DNA from: Psococerastis gibbosa
Taxonomy: Eukaryota; Arthropoda; Insecta; Psocodea; Psocidae
Reading direction: 5' to 3'
NCBI GenBank assembly: GCA_963971405.1
Contig: OZ020489.1
Location: 26,810,290-26,874,289, forward strand
DNA length: 64,000 bases
Shown here: one piece after another, positions 41,713-54,950 of the stretch
Numbering within the stretch: the first letter of the stretch is position 1
Layout of the letters: each line of letters starts with the position of its first letter
Made by a program: the position numbers and the translations under genes
Notes under the pieces: model-generated
Database searches by the model: none
Told to the model about the DNA's origin: nothing
What the model saw: the letters and a program-made list of their open reading frames with translations, nothing else

Positions 41713-41826
41713 TGACGTCACCGACCGAGGTATAAATGGACCCAAAAGGGATTTTCGAGGACAGAGGAAAACTGACCGTGAGACTGGAAAGAAGAAGAAG
41801 ACACCAGCAGGAGTCGAGTATTACGT
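41713..41826 (+). promoter_or_regulatory. Candidate promoter and first exon (CRE, TATA box, splice donor)
   Basis: A perfect CRE palindrome TGACGTCA (41713-41720) lies 10 bp before TATAAAT (41731-41737). Transcription would start near 41762, and a strong donor (TTAC|GTAAGG) follows at 41825, giving a ~63-base first exon. No downstream coding exon was recognised, so this is a hypothesis. Confidence 0.3.
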
Positions 41827-42984
41827 AAGGGACTAATTATGATTTAAGTATTTGCCGTATAACAGTTTTTATTATAGCCTATTTTACTTCGAAGGGTGAG
41901 TGTTTGTTATATTTATTTTATTATACTAAATGGTTGCACCATGTTTATTTATTTTATGGTTATACACCCGATCCTGCGAAATATGACATATTATCGGTTT
42001 TAATACCAAAAAGAACGGCATTGTTTGTCACTTTAAATTAATTAAATTATCTTTTTTTTTATCTTATTCGATATAAGAATTTTGGCGAGATTGAGCCCAT
42101 AATATGTGTCATCCGATATATGATAAATAAATCATTTGTGATGAAACTACTAGTAACCAATCCAGTTGTCGAAAAAGTAGGATTTAACTTACTAACCTCT
42201 TATAGTTTAAAAATTGGCCAAGAAGCCTGTAATTGTAGTAAAAGAAAAGTTTACTTAATAAAGAAAATTACATTCCGAAATCTTTAACACGGATCTAATT
42301 AAAAATTAACAACCACGATCAAATTCAACAGAGAAAAGAAAATATCAGAGATTTCATTAACGTTACAAATCAACAATGAAGTAGCAATGTAAAAATAATA
42401 TAAATCATGAGATAAAAGTAATGAAAAATTCCAGAAAAGTTTCTGGATTGGCCCACAGGGAACGTTGATGAGTTGTTTAGAATTTATTTGATTATCATCT
42501 TCTAGTTAATTACAGTTGGATTATCCCATCCATTTATCTCGAGCAAATTAATTCAACACTTGCAATTACGAAAACCATGAAAATCTCCGCAGAAATTGAA
42601 AAATACAGTATAATTTAACCAGCACCATGTTAGCACACTTCGCAGTTGTTATTTCTGTCTCTCGAGTTTGTTTTATAATATTACATTATTTTCAGTTCAT
42701 TTTATGTAAAATGTAAAATATTATTCAAGGGAAACTTCTTATGGCAGGGTGAGGAAATACACGTTTATGTTAACTGTTAAGTAACTAGCACTGACTATGG
42801 TTTTTCTTTGCGGTGTTGGACTGTTAGTTGGTTCAAAAAAATCATACCTCAATCATTTTTTTTCTGTATCGCGCAAACTCAATTTTGGGTCTAAAACCAT
42901 TATTTATCAAAAATGACTTTAGCTACTATTTTTTTAATTCACAGTGCCTATTGTTTTAGTCGTTACGGTATTCTACTTCTGTAT

Positions 42985-43047
42985 CTACAGCGATTGTTTC
43001 AATCTCCTTCTCCATTCTTGTGTATCTTGTGCGGTCCTTTTTAGTAG
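42985..43047 (-). pseudogene. Short LINE ORF2 C-terminal fragment
   Basis: The minus strand reads LLKRTAQDTQEWRRRLKQSL then a stop, parallel to KELKRTAQNGQEW in the fragment at 38353. Only about 20 codons survive. Confidence 0.55.
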
Positions 43048-43186
43048 TAGGTAGGTGTATGGTAGCAGATAGGTGTATTGTAGGATTTGGTATCTAACAA
43101 TTTCACACCAACGCCATTAAAAATCCTAATTTCGAGCTCAGAGACAGTTTTACGTAGTATTACTGTGAAGCTAACTTAATATTGTA

Positions 43187-44207
43187 AGGCGGGGTTTCCA
43201 ACGACCGGCTAGGGCTAAATGCAAATACGGTGACGTGGTAACAGACATTCAAGACTTAGGCCGTGTTTCCACCGACCTCACATTTAGAGGTGGGGCGTGA
43301 CAGATATTTCCAGGAGCAATAGTGACCGGTGACAGTGACTCGACAGTCACTGATACAAATACTGGTGATTTCTGTCACTGGAGTGACTGCTTTTGTTCCT
43401 GCTATCTAAGTAATCTTGGTACATCTTGATATGAGTAATCAAAAGTCACTGTCACTTCTCTTACTTGACAGTGATTTATACAAGTTACATAGACTTATTC
43501 GTTTCGCTTAGCAATTAAAGTCGGTTATTCTTTGGTTTAGTTATGCTAAAAAATTTAAGAAGTAGTAATATATATATACATAAACTAAATGCTAGCCAGT
43601 TATGGAGCAGTCACGGTGACAGCCTCGGGCATACCTTATGTTTAGCTTACGTGAGACGATCGGAAAGCATTTAGGGGAATTTTTAGTGCATAGGCTACAC
43701 CTGAGCGAGTTACTTCCTCTTGCATGCCACTATCAGAGTATTAGAAACAAAGCTATTTAAAATATGGCCTAAATCGGTGACAGTGAGACAGTGACTCAAA
43801 TCACCAGTATTTTTTTGGGTAGGAACGGGTGGTTGCAGTGACCATCGTAGTCACGGTGATAAATCACAGTGACAGAAGTAACGCCCCACCTCTACTCGCA
43901 TTCGCATTGCAGAATGCAAGTGGCATTGACGGAAATGTTTGTTTTACTCTATCCCATAGTTAAAATTGATCAATGATCATAGAGTAAAATCACAAACAAA
44001 CTAACTAAAACTAAAAAATGGCGTCATGGGATATGTTAATTACAAACATTTTAATAGATTTGTATAAAAAGAAAAACAAACATTTCCGTCAATGTCATTT
44101 GCATTCTGCAATGCGAGGTCGGTGGATACCCCGTCTAAGTCTTGCATGTCTGTTACCACGTCACCGTATTTGTATTTAGCCCTAGCCGGTCGGTGGAAAC
44201 CGCGCCT
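43187..44207. mobile_element. Outer palindromic Harbinger-like MITE, split by a second MITE
   Basis: Arms (about 70 bp each) run from GGCGGGGTTTCCAACGACC to CAAGACTT and back, with TAA on the left and TAT on the right. Without the insert it would be a ~140-bp hairpin like those at 15890 and 35277. The insert sits at the exact centre of symmetry. Confidence 0.75.
43258..44136. mobile_element. Middle MITE layer, with its own inner inverted insert
   Basis: Ends GGCCGTGTTTCCACCGACCT and a complement ending GACCGTCTAA-like. Its left arm is interrupted by a ~610-bp segment at about 43285-43895 with its own inverted ends (AGAGGTGGGGCGTGACAGA / complement) and many GTGAC words. Its right half holds the TTTTACTCTATG / CATAGAGTAAAA module shared with 5612 and 60003. 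Confidence 0.65.
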
Positions 44208-46418
44208 ATAACCATGCTATAATACGCAAAACAACTCGGTCGACTGTAGCGTACAATGACAGAGGGAAAGCCAGCAACAAGCAACGTGTTACTAATTTTC
44301 CTTTTTTAGGTATTTGAAAAATACAAAATAAAAAGAAACCTTACTCTGTGTCCTGATAGCATTGTGGTACCTATCATACGAACGCTTTTGAATAAATTTT
44401 GAATTTATCATTTTTCCGATAACTCGCATTGCATTGTGGATAGCAATATTAATTTGTGATGGAGATTGGATTATTACAAAACGGCTATTTTATTTAAATA
44501 TTTCGGTGAAACTTAATTCATTATTTATGCTGCATGGTAGTAGGCCTATTTTTACAACATACTATTATGTGTTTATGTACCAATCATATGGTTCAATACC
44601 CAGCACTATATTTTATAGTATGCCGGGCAGTCGGTCACCAGCGAGATTCGACGTCTCACAAGATGGAAATCAATTTAGTTTTGGGTCCTAAGTGTGAAAC
44701 TAGCCTAAAAGAGTAAGAAAGCGAGAAATTTCAACCCCTAAAAACCACGGCAGAGATAAAAACACTCATGAGTGCCCTTGCTGGGATATGTTTGGAATGA
44801 GGTTCTGTAGGGACTGTTTTGGTCACTAGGTTCGCTGACGATAAACTGATATCCATATTATTCAAAATGGCCGCCGTTTGCATGTGAAAAATTAGCTCTT
44901 AGCATCTAATTAATTCTTTAAATATTTTTTATAATATTTTTACCATGCCTGGACCTTATTTCGCTGCATATAATTTAATATATATATTCTCCATGATTTA
45001 TAGAAAAATATCACTTTAAAATAATACGTAATTAAAAATCATTTTAAAATAGTATTGAGGCTTATGGAAAAATCAACGCTTTGATATCATTGCAACTGGT
45101 GCTGCCATCTACAAAATGACGTCACAAATGAACCCCATTGGCGGGTGGGTGTGGGCTGCGAACATACAATCGGGCAATAATAAAATAAATAATAAAGACT
45201 ACAAAAACAATGACTATACACTGCGTTAATGGCACACATACTAAAAACTAAATCGTGATATAGATATAGCATACGATGGTATAGCATACGATGGCATAGC
45301 TTACGATTCACCCTTTTGAAACCGGAACATGCTGAATATATGAACAGCCTGATAGGCTGATGTACCTTTAGTGAAACAATATCAACACCGGATACGTAAG
45401 GCTGTATCGATATAGAACGATGGGCAGTATCGATACTCGATAGTATTAACGAGGTTAATCAGAGGGTATTTTGGAATGCCTTATCACATACCCCTTCCCT
45501 CCCCTTCCGATTCACCATTCCCCATAGACCCAACAATGAAAATCGTTATGACCTAAATCTGGAATAAAACACAATTTTCTAAATAACGGCAAATTTAGCA
45601 AGCTAAGTAGGCAACGTGGTCAAGAAGAAGACTCAGTTAGAAATTCAACCACACACGTAATTGCTCGCGTTTTTAAAGTGAAACGTACGCCTACTGAATA
45701 AGGCTTGGATTAACCATAAGAACGATAAGGAATTTATGAGCGCAGTGCTTGCCTTTTAAACCGTTCAGTTGGAAAGTTTGATAAATTGGTTTTCCACCAG
45801 GGGAATTTATTAAGCAATGTGTTAAAAATTTATATATTCCATACCTATAGGTAACAGACGGGACTATCCAAATGCCACTTAGAATTAATACCCCAATTTT
45901 CTGCTTGAAATCTCCTAATAGAGGCTTATTTTTTAATAGAAAATGAATGTATTTGCGCGCGTAACTATGAGAAAACTGCAAGACAATAAATTATGGCTTC
46001 CTTTGGACGGTAGTATTGTACTTTATTCCCCTTTGAAACGACCGCTTCCAATGTTCTGGCCCCTGTCTATGTAATAAAATGTGTCCGTAAACTTGAAAAT
46101 TCTCGACATTTTATAATAATAACTCACATAGTCCACTTTTATGGCTTGAGCAGACCTCGCATTACGACTGAATTAAATTCTTGGCGCTAAAAGCCATATT
46201 GTAAGCATATATATAGGTTTGATATAAAATCAGCTTAATGGAACATTATTCTCGCTCATCGTTTAGTAGGGGCTAGTTTGATGCACAGGTAAAACAAAGT
46301 TATACACATGGCCGAGACTGGGAAGCTGTCGCTTCTGGCGCAGAAGCTTCCCCTGGATGATTATTTTCAATAATTTTATTTAAATAAATGAGTAAAAAAG
46401 TGCGATGAAAAGAACTTT

Positions 46419-46835
46419 TAAGACTGTACGTCTCGTAGGAAAAAGGTACCCCAAAATCCCTTGTTTTTACATGCTTCTTATTTTTTAATTAACAAAGCAA
46501 TATTTGAAAGATTTGGCTCATTTAAGTTGTAGAAGACTGCCTCTTGCATAATACAATAGGGTATTTTTAATTTTTGATACCGTAGCTATTTCATGAAAAT
46601 GATTGAGGGCTAAAGATTTCGCGTATAATAGATACCACGAGAGAACTACCAAACCAAAAATTATTAATTCCCTATTACTATTGTAGTATATTATATAGGT
46701 ATATTAGGTATGCATAAAGTAGTCTTCTGCAACTTAAATGAAGCAATATTTTAATATGTTACTTAGTTATTTAAATTTAAAAAAAGAAGCATTAAATTTC
46801 GGGCTGCCAATTCCCTACGGGACGTACACCCTTAA
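46419..46835. mobile_element. Fold-back element, about 417 bp
   Basis: GTACGTCTCGTAGG on the left faces CCCTACGGGACGTAC on the right. Inside, AAGTTGTAGAAGACTGCCTC faces its imperfect complement and CATGCTTCTTATTTTTTAA faces TTAAAAAAAGAAGCAT. No coding capacity; superfamily unknown. Confidence 0.6.
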
Positions 46836-47664
46836 GTCAAATTCAAATCAGTCTCCAAAAATTTTGAAAATGAATAAACTATACGAATATGATTTATTGA
46901 TGCTTTAGAAGAAAATCAGACTGGACATTGCATAAAAAATATGTAATTGTTACAATAGGCATGGGGGCGTGGGGTACCAAAGAAAATCCGGTCCTAGTAT
47001 GCTTTCAAGACAGTCCTTGCCCCTTGGACCAAGGATATATTCTGGGGTATATGGGGGTAGGATTTTCGCGAAACAAATCTGTAGGAACTATAATTTCGGG
47101 GAATGGGCTAAGTATATGCAGTATATAATAAGATTTAAGGTACATTTTCAAAAAATTTTGGCCCATTGCTGGCGACCCCAATGGATAGGTAGGTTATGGA
47201 AGATGCATTGCCAATTATTTTTCTGCAGAGCATACAGTACTTTGTTCGGCGCTATAGGCAACATTAATTAAAATGCTCACAACCCGAGAGAGTGGAAACT
47301 TCTTTTCTGGATTGAAATTTCAGGACCACGCCTGGACAGACAATAAACATAAATACTACTTATTACTTGAGTTAAATAATAAACTTTAATAAAAAAATAA
47401 AATAGATCATATTTCAAATCTCGTTTAAACTAGCTTTAATAAGAGTTTGTTGAAGTAAACCCAGGACAATAAAGGACGGGACATGACTGTTAGATTGATT
47501 CACGAGCATGGTGGGAGGGCAATTTCCAAGCTGACAGGATCCACCCTTAAAATATACCGAAACTTGAAATTTTCCTCACCAATCTCCAAACTCTTTGCAC
47601 TTAATTTAACGTCTTAAGAATTGTGAAGATGGAACAAAGAGATTTTTTTGAGTCGGATAATAAA

Positions 47665-48245
47665 TGTAAAAATCCCTTTCAGCTCCGATCAGGTGCAGGG
47701 GGACTCCGCAGACCCTGCTTTTCCTCTACGCTACCTACAGTATGTATGTAATAAAAATTAAAAAAAATACTTCATAACTTTCCCGACCACAACACCAAAA
47801 CACGCTTGTGTCCCAAATTTTGAACCACAATGGCGACTAGGCTATGAACTTTTACTTATGAAATTATTTTCAATTCGACTGGACGCCATCTTCTGATCGA
47901 TGATTTGTAGTTGAAAGTGTTGATTACCATTATCGTAGATAATAATATGGGCTTTCAGTCAAATTTTAATTCATTCCTCTGCGACCAATATTAACAGATA
48001 TGAATTATATAACGTTTTAATCGGCCGTCCTGTTGGAACTAAATAGTGGATCTAGCTGGTTAACGAACTCGATCAAGACATTTGTATGATCAATTTTTGT
48101 GGTAAGTTTCATCAAAATCAGATAATATTTACGAAAGTTAGAGTGTTTCCTAAAATTTTGAACGGAGGGAGGCTTATGAAATGAAAAGTTGTAATGAAAT
48201 TTTCCGGAAGTCGACCACTCATTCTCACAACGGCTCAGCATGGCG
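47665..48245 (+). repeat. Long dispersed repeat, copy B
   Basis: Same block order as copy A (29060), lacking the TATA microsatellite near the 3' side. Confidence 0.8.
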
Positions 48246-50310
48246 ATTGGAGAATAAATTTATCTGAGAATAGTATTTAATTATTCTAAATAAACCACAA
48301 TTAATGTAACTTTATATATACGGGAATAAATTAATATTAAATATTGTTTTGTTAACAGAGATTCATATAGTTGCATATGATGAACTCACAGTTATACCAA
48401 TAATATTAATTTCATCTGGTGGGAGAGGGCAATTTTAGTAACGTATTAAAATGGTTAAAATAATTCGCGGGGTAAGTTATTCTTTAAATGCCATGCTAGG
48501 CCGGCTGGTATCAATGAATTAATTAACAGCAATCATTTGCTTTGACCATCTACGCAGTTTAAATTTATTTTAATCAGTGGTATTTCAGGGTTAATTCGCA
48601 CTAAACCTTGGAATTAGTTAACATTTTCTGTTCGTGCTGCGGCTACATGACATATCCCTATCACTTCTACACGTATGTTATTCAATGTCATGAAAGGAAC
48701 GCCCGCGACTGTGTTATCAGATCAGAAACCCTATTTCTCACTTTATCCAATGTGGGGTTCTCTCACCTTTTTTTCTCATCTCTTTCCCATTTTCACACAC
48801 AAATTGCTGCGGAAATCAGGCATTTAATATGTGTCTCAGCAGTTTAAACATTTCTGTCAATTCTTTCACCTGGTCACGAAACTATTTCGTTGAGAACTTC
48901 TTACACATCCAGTGGGCAGCGGGCCAAATTTCATTGGCGAGGCCATTCAATATCAATTATTTATGCTCAACTAATTACTGTACATTGGGTTTTGATAGTG
49001 CTAAAAAATTATCTATCAGTAGTTAACATGAACTGACCATGCACCATGAAAACCCATTGACGTCAATATACAGATATACTGTTTATCTATTGTGATGTGT
49101 GCTGTCAATTCTAAGAGATATTGAAGAACTAGTTATTAGGGGAGAAAGTTAGTTGATCCGAAAAGGAATTGATAATTTCAATTGGCGACATTTTGAGAAA
49201 CACGTAGCCTAGTTTTGGTAGGTTGCTTTGTTTTTAATAATCTCTGTTGTATAGGCTAAACAACAAATCAATTAAGAAAACTCATCCATTAGTATTATAA
49301 CAGTAATTTTATATTCCACAAAAAGCACAAATAAACTTTTTCGGTTCGGAAAATCTGTGCAAGTCAATAGATTCTCACAGACGTTGAAAAACTAATAACC
49401 GTCGTAAAAAAATACATACCTAGAATCTGGCCCATGTGTGCGTTTTTCCAACCCAGGAGCCGTAAGAAAAATGGGAAAGTTTTATCGGAGATTTCTTTGA
49501 AAGATCGAATTCTTAGCAGCTAAAGTCTATGAAACATTTTGTTTTGAAGATTAGTTTATTGAAGACTCCGGTTGTTTCCGGATTCATGTCCAATTTCACA
49601 ACCCACAAAGGAACACACTTGTGAAGAAATCCATTGCCATTAAATTTCACTGCATTTTGTAAGATTTACCTATGGCCTACAAAACTATGCAAAAAAAGCT
49701 GACACATTTTTTCAAAATGAAATTTTGAGCTGATAACCGTGAATATTCTCGGTATTGGCAGCACTGCAGACAGTAAAACATGTAAACATTGATTGGGCGG
49801 AAGCCGCAAAATCTTTTAAACCCATAAACCATAGAGTCATATCCTGACCACATGCATCATCCCTCGTATGAATTGCACAAATGCCCTTTTTATAGGCAAT
49901 ACATATTCTCACATAGCTCGTTAGTTAGACGCTTACTTGAGGAATTTTCTGGCTAAAAAATTGGATTTTTATTTTTATTTCTTCTTCGTAAAAGGATAAT
50001 AAAATAGATCCATATCCATTCCGTATATAAGGAATTTCACATTCCAGTCACAGCGTCACAGGGCTTCATCTACGATCTTTAAGGAACGCATTGACACGAC
50101 AATACATTGAAGTTTAGGCTTGCGAACTGGTAGAAGATCCTCTTGCTTGACCATTGCTCTACTGTATTTGATAGGTTGATGTGGCGGGAAAATGAAATGA
50201 AATGAATTGAAATGATATTATATTAGGCCATTTCAACCTAGATAACCATAGCAACAACCGTGTTTATCCCTCACCGGTAAGGTAAGGCACTCATTAGGGT
50301 TGGGTGTACC

Positions 50311-50490
50311 CAAGGCCGTAGCCAGGAGTTTTTTCGGGGGGGGGGGGGTTAGAAATTTTATTAGATATTACATAGTGGTTTTTATTTTTCCTCTCAAAAT
50401 CCAATTCTATGTAGTATCAAGCCATTTCATTTCGGGGGGGGGGGAGGTTTGAACCCCCATGAACCCCCCCCCCCCTTGGCTACGGCCTTG
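50311..50490. mobile_element. hAT-like MITE, 180 bp, 8-bp target duplication
   Basis: CAAGGCCGTAGCCAGG and its near complement CCTTGGCTACGGCCTTG, flanked by GGTGTACC on both sides (50303-50310, 50491-50498). G and C runs lie just inside the ends. A related end is at 59238 (AAGGCCGTAGCCAAGG). Confidence 0.8.
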
Positions 50491-52027
50491 GGTGTACCTT
50501 TCTTCTATTATGTAGAGTCTCAAACTTCGAAATACTGTTTCCTGGCCTAGCTCTTTACCAAATGGACGATTACGATCAATAGCATGCACAGGGACGTAAA
50601 GTTTTAGAATGAGGGCAAAACTAAGTAGACCTTATGACGTAATCAGGCAGGATAAGGAAAAATTGAAAATATAAGTGCAAAATAGTAGGGTTTTACGCAT
50701 TTTAATAGTAGTAAAGTATAGCTGTAGATTTTACAAGGCTAACAAAGGAATGCTTACATTCATATTGCTGCAAAGGGGCCCGGGGGTCTCCATGAACCAC
50801 GTATTACAATGCTCGAGGCTGGGGGAGGGGTGCAAAGCCCCCCCAAAAGGAGTTGGGGGGCAAGATGGGCCGTGCCCCCGCCAACTTTACGCCCCTGAGC
50901 ATGCATAATAATAGTTATAATGATCTACTAGTATGATAGGACAACACCTTATAGCTTAATCACAGATAATATTTTGCATTTGTATTCCTAACATCTAAGG
51001 TTGTCCTGTATACTATAAGAAAAATGGTTCAAAATACGTCTCATTCTTCTATTGAATTTTAAAATCAATTTCGGCAGAATTGCAGTAGGCTATACAATTG
51101 AACTCATTACGGCACGTGCATATTGTTTTGAAAATTATATATATGGATTATATAGATAGTAATAAAGCTTCTTTAGTACTACTACTTTATGTTAATTTAT
51201 ACGGTACGTAATTTGGTAAATAGTTTCCTACGATGGATCAGACATTTCAGTTTTCGGTGAAATTCGGGGTATGTGAGCTTATATGAAAATCATCATCAAG
51301 GTTGTTTGTTTAGACTTAATAGATCCTTACTGGATGTTTATCCAAAAGGGGTTAAAAAGGTTTATTGGCTTACCTCAGATCAAAGCAAATCATCGATAAA
51401 CCCTTCGGATTATAAGGACTGCGAGGTAAACACGGCTAGGAAAATATGTCTGCGGCATCTATATAACTCGTAAACCCTTCCTTATCTTTACGACATTCTC
51501 ATGGTTTCATCGTATGATACAATCGACGTGTGTAAGTAGCCTAGATTCTTTTCGGCAAAAACAAGTAAAGAAGGTAAACTTCATGCAACTAAAAAATTAA
51601 TAATATTGTTATTATTTTAGTAGGACACTAACAATTATTGATGAACTTTCTGATTTGTGTACTATTCAGTGTCGAAACTATTTTAATTCCTGTCCTTTGC
51701 GTTATGTATTTGTCATTTTACATAAATTGCAAATCCTCAGAACACACTTTCAGCGTCCCATCACAATCTGATCGGTGGTTTCAGAACTTCTCCCGGACAT
51801 CTGAAAAACGGGAGTCATTTTTATATAGTATGTACAATACTGTACCATAAGCCATTGAAATTTTGAATATTAATGGAATCTTATTTTTTTTTTTTTTTTT
51901 TTTGTACAATATTCAATGGCTGGTGGAACAGTATATATACCTAGATATCGTACAGTAGACAGCTTTAAAACCGAAACCGTGTTTTTTAGGCCTTTAGTGG
52001 CGCAGCCAGTGCCAGGAACGGACCATG

Positions 52028-52283
52028 AATTGAGTTGCCTATTAGCAAAAGCAATCCTCTCCATTTTTTTCAGTTTTGAGATATTCGCGCAATTTTTTTT
52101 ATTTTTCAATACTCTATCCGATGAATCAAATATTGAGGCGCAAAAGCAATTCTAATACTGTTAAAATTAGCTTTAAAAACTGTAATGTTATACCTCATGG
52201 CGTTGCGGCACAGCAGTTTTTTGCGGTTTCTGAAAAATCGACCTGGGTGGACAGGATTGCTTTTGCTAATAGGCAACTCAATT
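52028..52283. repeat. Perfect 30-bp inverted repeat, arms 196 bp apart
   Basis: Positions 52028-52057 and 52254-52283 are exact complements (core GTTGCCTATTAGCAAAAGC). Possibly the arms of another fold-back element. Confidence 0.8.
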
Positions 52284-52339
52284 AGATAGACCTGTTTCCG
52301 TGAGCAGGCCAAACCATCAAACATCAAACCATCTTTCTT

Positions 52340-52360
52340 TCTTTCTTTCTTTCTGTCCGA
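52340..52360 (+). repeat. (TTTC)n microsatellite
   Basis: Five to six TTTC units directly before the hAT-like element at 52382. Confidence 0.8.
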
Positions 52361-52381
52361 AGATATGCGTACATTGAAGGA

Positions 52382-52648
52382 AAGGGGCGGATTTGGCTTT
52401 GTGCGGATATTGCCACTGCCCTTGTCGCGAACAGTAATTATTATTGATTATTATTGTATGTATAGTAGGGGGGGGGAGGTGTTAACTAATACAACCATTT
52501 TTTTTAATGTTTATAATCAAAATAACTTTCTTATTATATCCATAACTAAACTGTTATAAATAATAATATTTTTTTTTTTTTTTTTTTTTTTACATAATAT
52601 GCGCACAAAAAAAAGTTAATATACGCGCGCACGGTAAATCCGCCACTG
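52382..52648. mobile_element. hAT-like MITE, about 267 bp
   Basis: Left end AAGGGGCGGATTTGGC, right end complementary to CAGTGGCGGATTTACC. Flanks TTGAAGGA (52374-52381) and TCGAAGGA (52649-52656) agree at 7 of 8 positions. A T-run and GCGC-rich block lie inside. Confidence 0.6.
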
Positions 52649-53639
52649 TCGAAGGACCAGATTTTCAAGCGGCCCTTCTGCCCCGCAAGGCTTGTTCACT
52701 AGACCACTTGCGCCAAGTCATGAGTCCAACAACAAAGAAGTACCCACTGTTTCCACAAGCTGTGCCAATAATTGTACCTATTAACATAACCCTTAGTGCG
52801 GAACCTATAGACACCGTAAGTAAATTCCCTTGCCAATTTTTTAATTAAAAAAAATTATGGCCAATTATACACAAAATTAGTATTCAGTTGAAATAAAATT
52901 ACCCATATCTATCGTACAGGTAGGTCAAGATAAGGCAGGTGAGTATCCCCCTAATGTACCGTAATTATACAATGAGTAATTAGCCTCAAACTTAAAAAAA
53001 CTTGCCAACTTTTCAACTGGCGTAAAAAGTGAAAATTATGTCTTTCTCCATCCAAAACAGTAAAACTGGAGTGTGTCCAAAAACTTTTACGGTTTATATT
53101 AGCTTGTAGCAAGTATGGATTTTATTCATGTATTGACCTAATTTTATTCATGTCAAACTTTCACGGCCACGTAAGTTTTATATCGTATACTTATTGGACA
53201 GTACTCTTGACACAAATGGAAAAAACGCCATGGCGCGACAACCAAATGAAAGTCTAGACCTGAGGACTACTGGAGTATCTCTATTTTGGTCTATTTGGGA
53301 TGATATGGTCAGTTACATGCCCAGCAGCCGTTTTTCCCCCTGTCTGTAAAGGGAAGGTAGTAGTAATCATTTCTGACGGGCTTTTTATGGACCTAGGCCT
53401 TCTTATAGTGGCTCATAGGTCCCTTGTCCAATGCCAACGACGTCATGATTTCGGACATTATTAGTATTGTTTCCGTATGAAACGAATGAACGTATACGTC
53501 CTCGACGTCAATCTACACCTATAATGGACAAGCTGAGACAAGCTTACCATTGACGCAATGAAACAGGCGAGAGCATGACAACCCAGTACCGATACGTGAA
53601 GAGAAGGTACGGATTACGGTTAGGTCGACCCATGCCAGG

Positions 53640-53730
53640 TGGAAAATTGTTCCTCTAACGTCGAGCCTCGAACCTCGACCTCCGTTTCATAGACTAGTTC
53701 TCTAACAACTGGACTATTCCTGACCATGTT
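53640..53730 (-). mobile_element. tRNA-like SINE head, minus strand
   Basis: On the minus strand, TAGTCCAGTTGTTAGAGAAC is a box A-like D arm. GTCGAG-GTTCGAG-GCTCGAC forms a perfect T arm with box B. The spacing between them is that of a tRNA, but I could not form a good acceptor stem. Confidence 0.45.
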
Positions 53731-54184
53731 GGCATAGATGAAGGACATTCGAATTTCGAAGTCATGAACTTGGCAGTTTCATCCACGGTGACTTCACATC
53801 TGTCAATAGCTCGTATACGATTGGAGGAATTACTGTGTTTAAATTTAATTCGTTTCACAGTTTTACATATTGTACAGTTATTTTTGAGATAGAATTGTAT
53901 TGTAGTCGTGATGAGTTTTAGGCATGTTAAAAGAGCAATCGGTATTAGCTTGTGGAAACATAGCTACCTTTTGGAATCTCTGACTTGCTGCAAATTTTCA
54001 AAGTGAGCACTGAACACTATGCATCCTGCTGGATGCTACTACAGTTTGATGGCCTCAATGATTGACAGATTCTGCCAAAAAACCTCTCAGAATGTGCCAA
54101 GTTTGTGAGACAGTCGTTGAGTGGCTACACTATGGGGATGAGCCAGACTAAGCTCGACTTCGATGGCCAGGTGGTAACGTGCGA

Positions 54185-54290
54185 ACGGAGACGTGTCGTA
54201 ACTCAACACGGGTACTAACCTACAGAGGCGACTGAAGAGGTCAACCGGATACATTCATTAAATTGTTTGTCTGCGATTAACCTTTTTTTT
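54185..54290 (+). repeat. Dispersed repeat, ACTAACCTACAGAGGCGACTG family
   Basis: GTACTAACCTACAGAGGCGA, CTGAAGAGGTCA, GGATACATTCATTAAAT and GCGATTAA recur in the same order at 37145-37235. GGAGACGTGTCGTAACTC recurs at 4577. Family unassigned. Confidence 0.6.
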
Positions 54291-54354
54291 AAAGAAAAAA
54301 AAACAAGGGCATAGTTTGCCCTTCAGGGGCTAACACAGCTATAACTCATCTACC

Positions 54355-54950
54355 TATTGAGATGGCGACCAATGTTCGACTTTCCGAAAATTTCTTCACA
54401 ACTTTTCAATTCATGACCCCCTGAGCCTAAAACCACCCTCCGTTGAAAATGTTATATATACGTATATACTCGTATAATATATATATATGTATGAATTTAT
54501 GTAAATCGTTTTAGGAAACACTCCATCCGTAAATATTATATATATATATATATATTTTTTTTTTTGATGAAACATGGCACAAAAATTGATCACACAAATG
54601 TCTTGATCGAGTTTGTTAATCAGCTAGATTCACTATTTAGTTACAAGATGGCGGCCGATTGAAACCTTATATAATTCATATCTCACAGAGGAATGAATCT
54701 GACTGAAAGTCCGTATCATTATCTACGATAATGGTAATTTTTAACTTTTAACTTTTTACAACAAATCAACCATTTTAAGATGGCGTCCACTCAAAGTGAA
54801 AATAATTTGATAAGTAAAGTTCATGGTCGGCATTGTGGTTCGAAATTTTATGTGCCATGTTGTGGAAAATAATGAAGTATTCTTTATTTTTTATTACATA
54901 CATAGCGTAGGTACCGTAGAGGAAAAACAGGGTCTGCGGAATTTTTTATT
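54355..54950 (-). repeat. Long dispersed repeat, copy C (inverted)
   Basis: Complement of copies A and B, with an expanded (TA)n run at about 54460-54560 where copy A has its microsatellite. Confidence 0.8.

Noticed and set aside
41564..41836. 90-residue plus-strand open frame
   Set aside because: No recognisable domain; the CRE/TATA arrangement falls in its middle, so it is more likely promoter and leader sequence.
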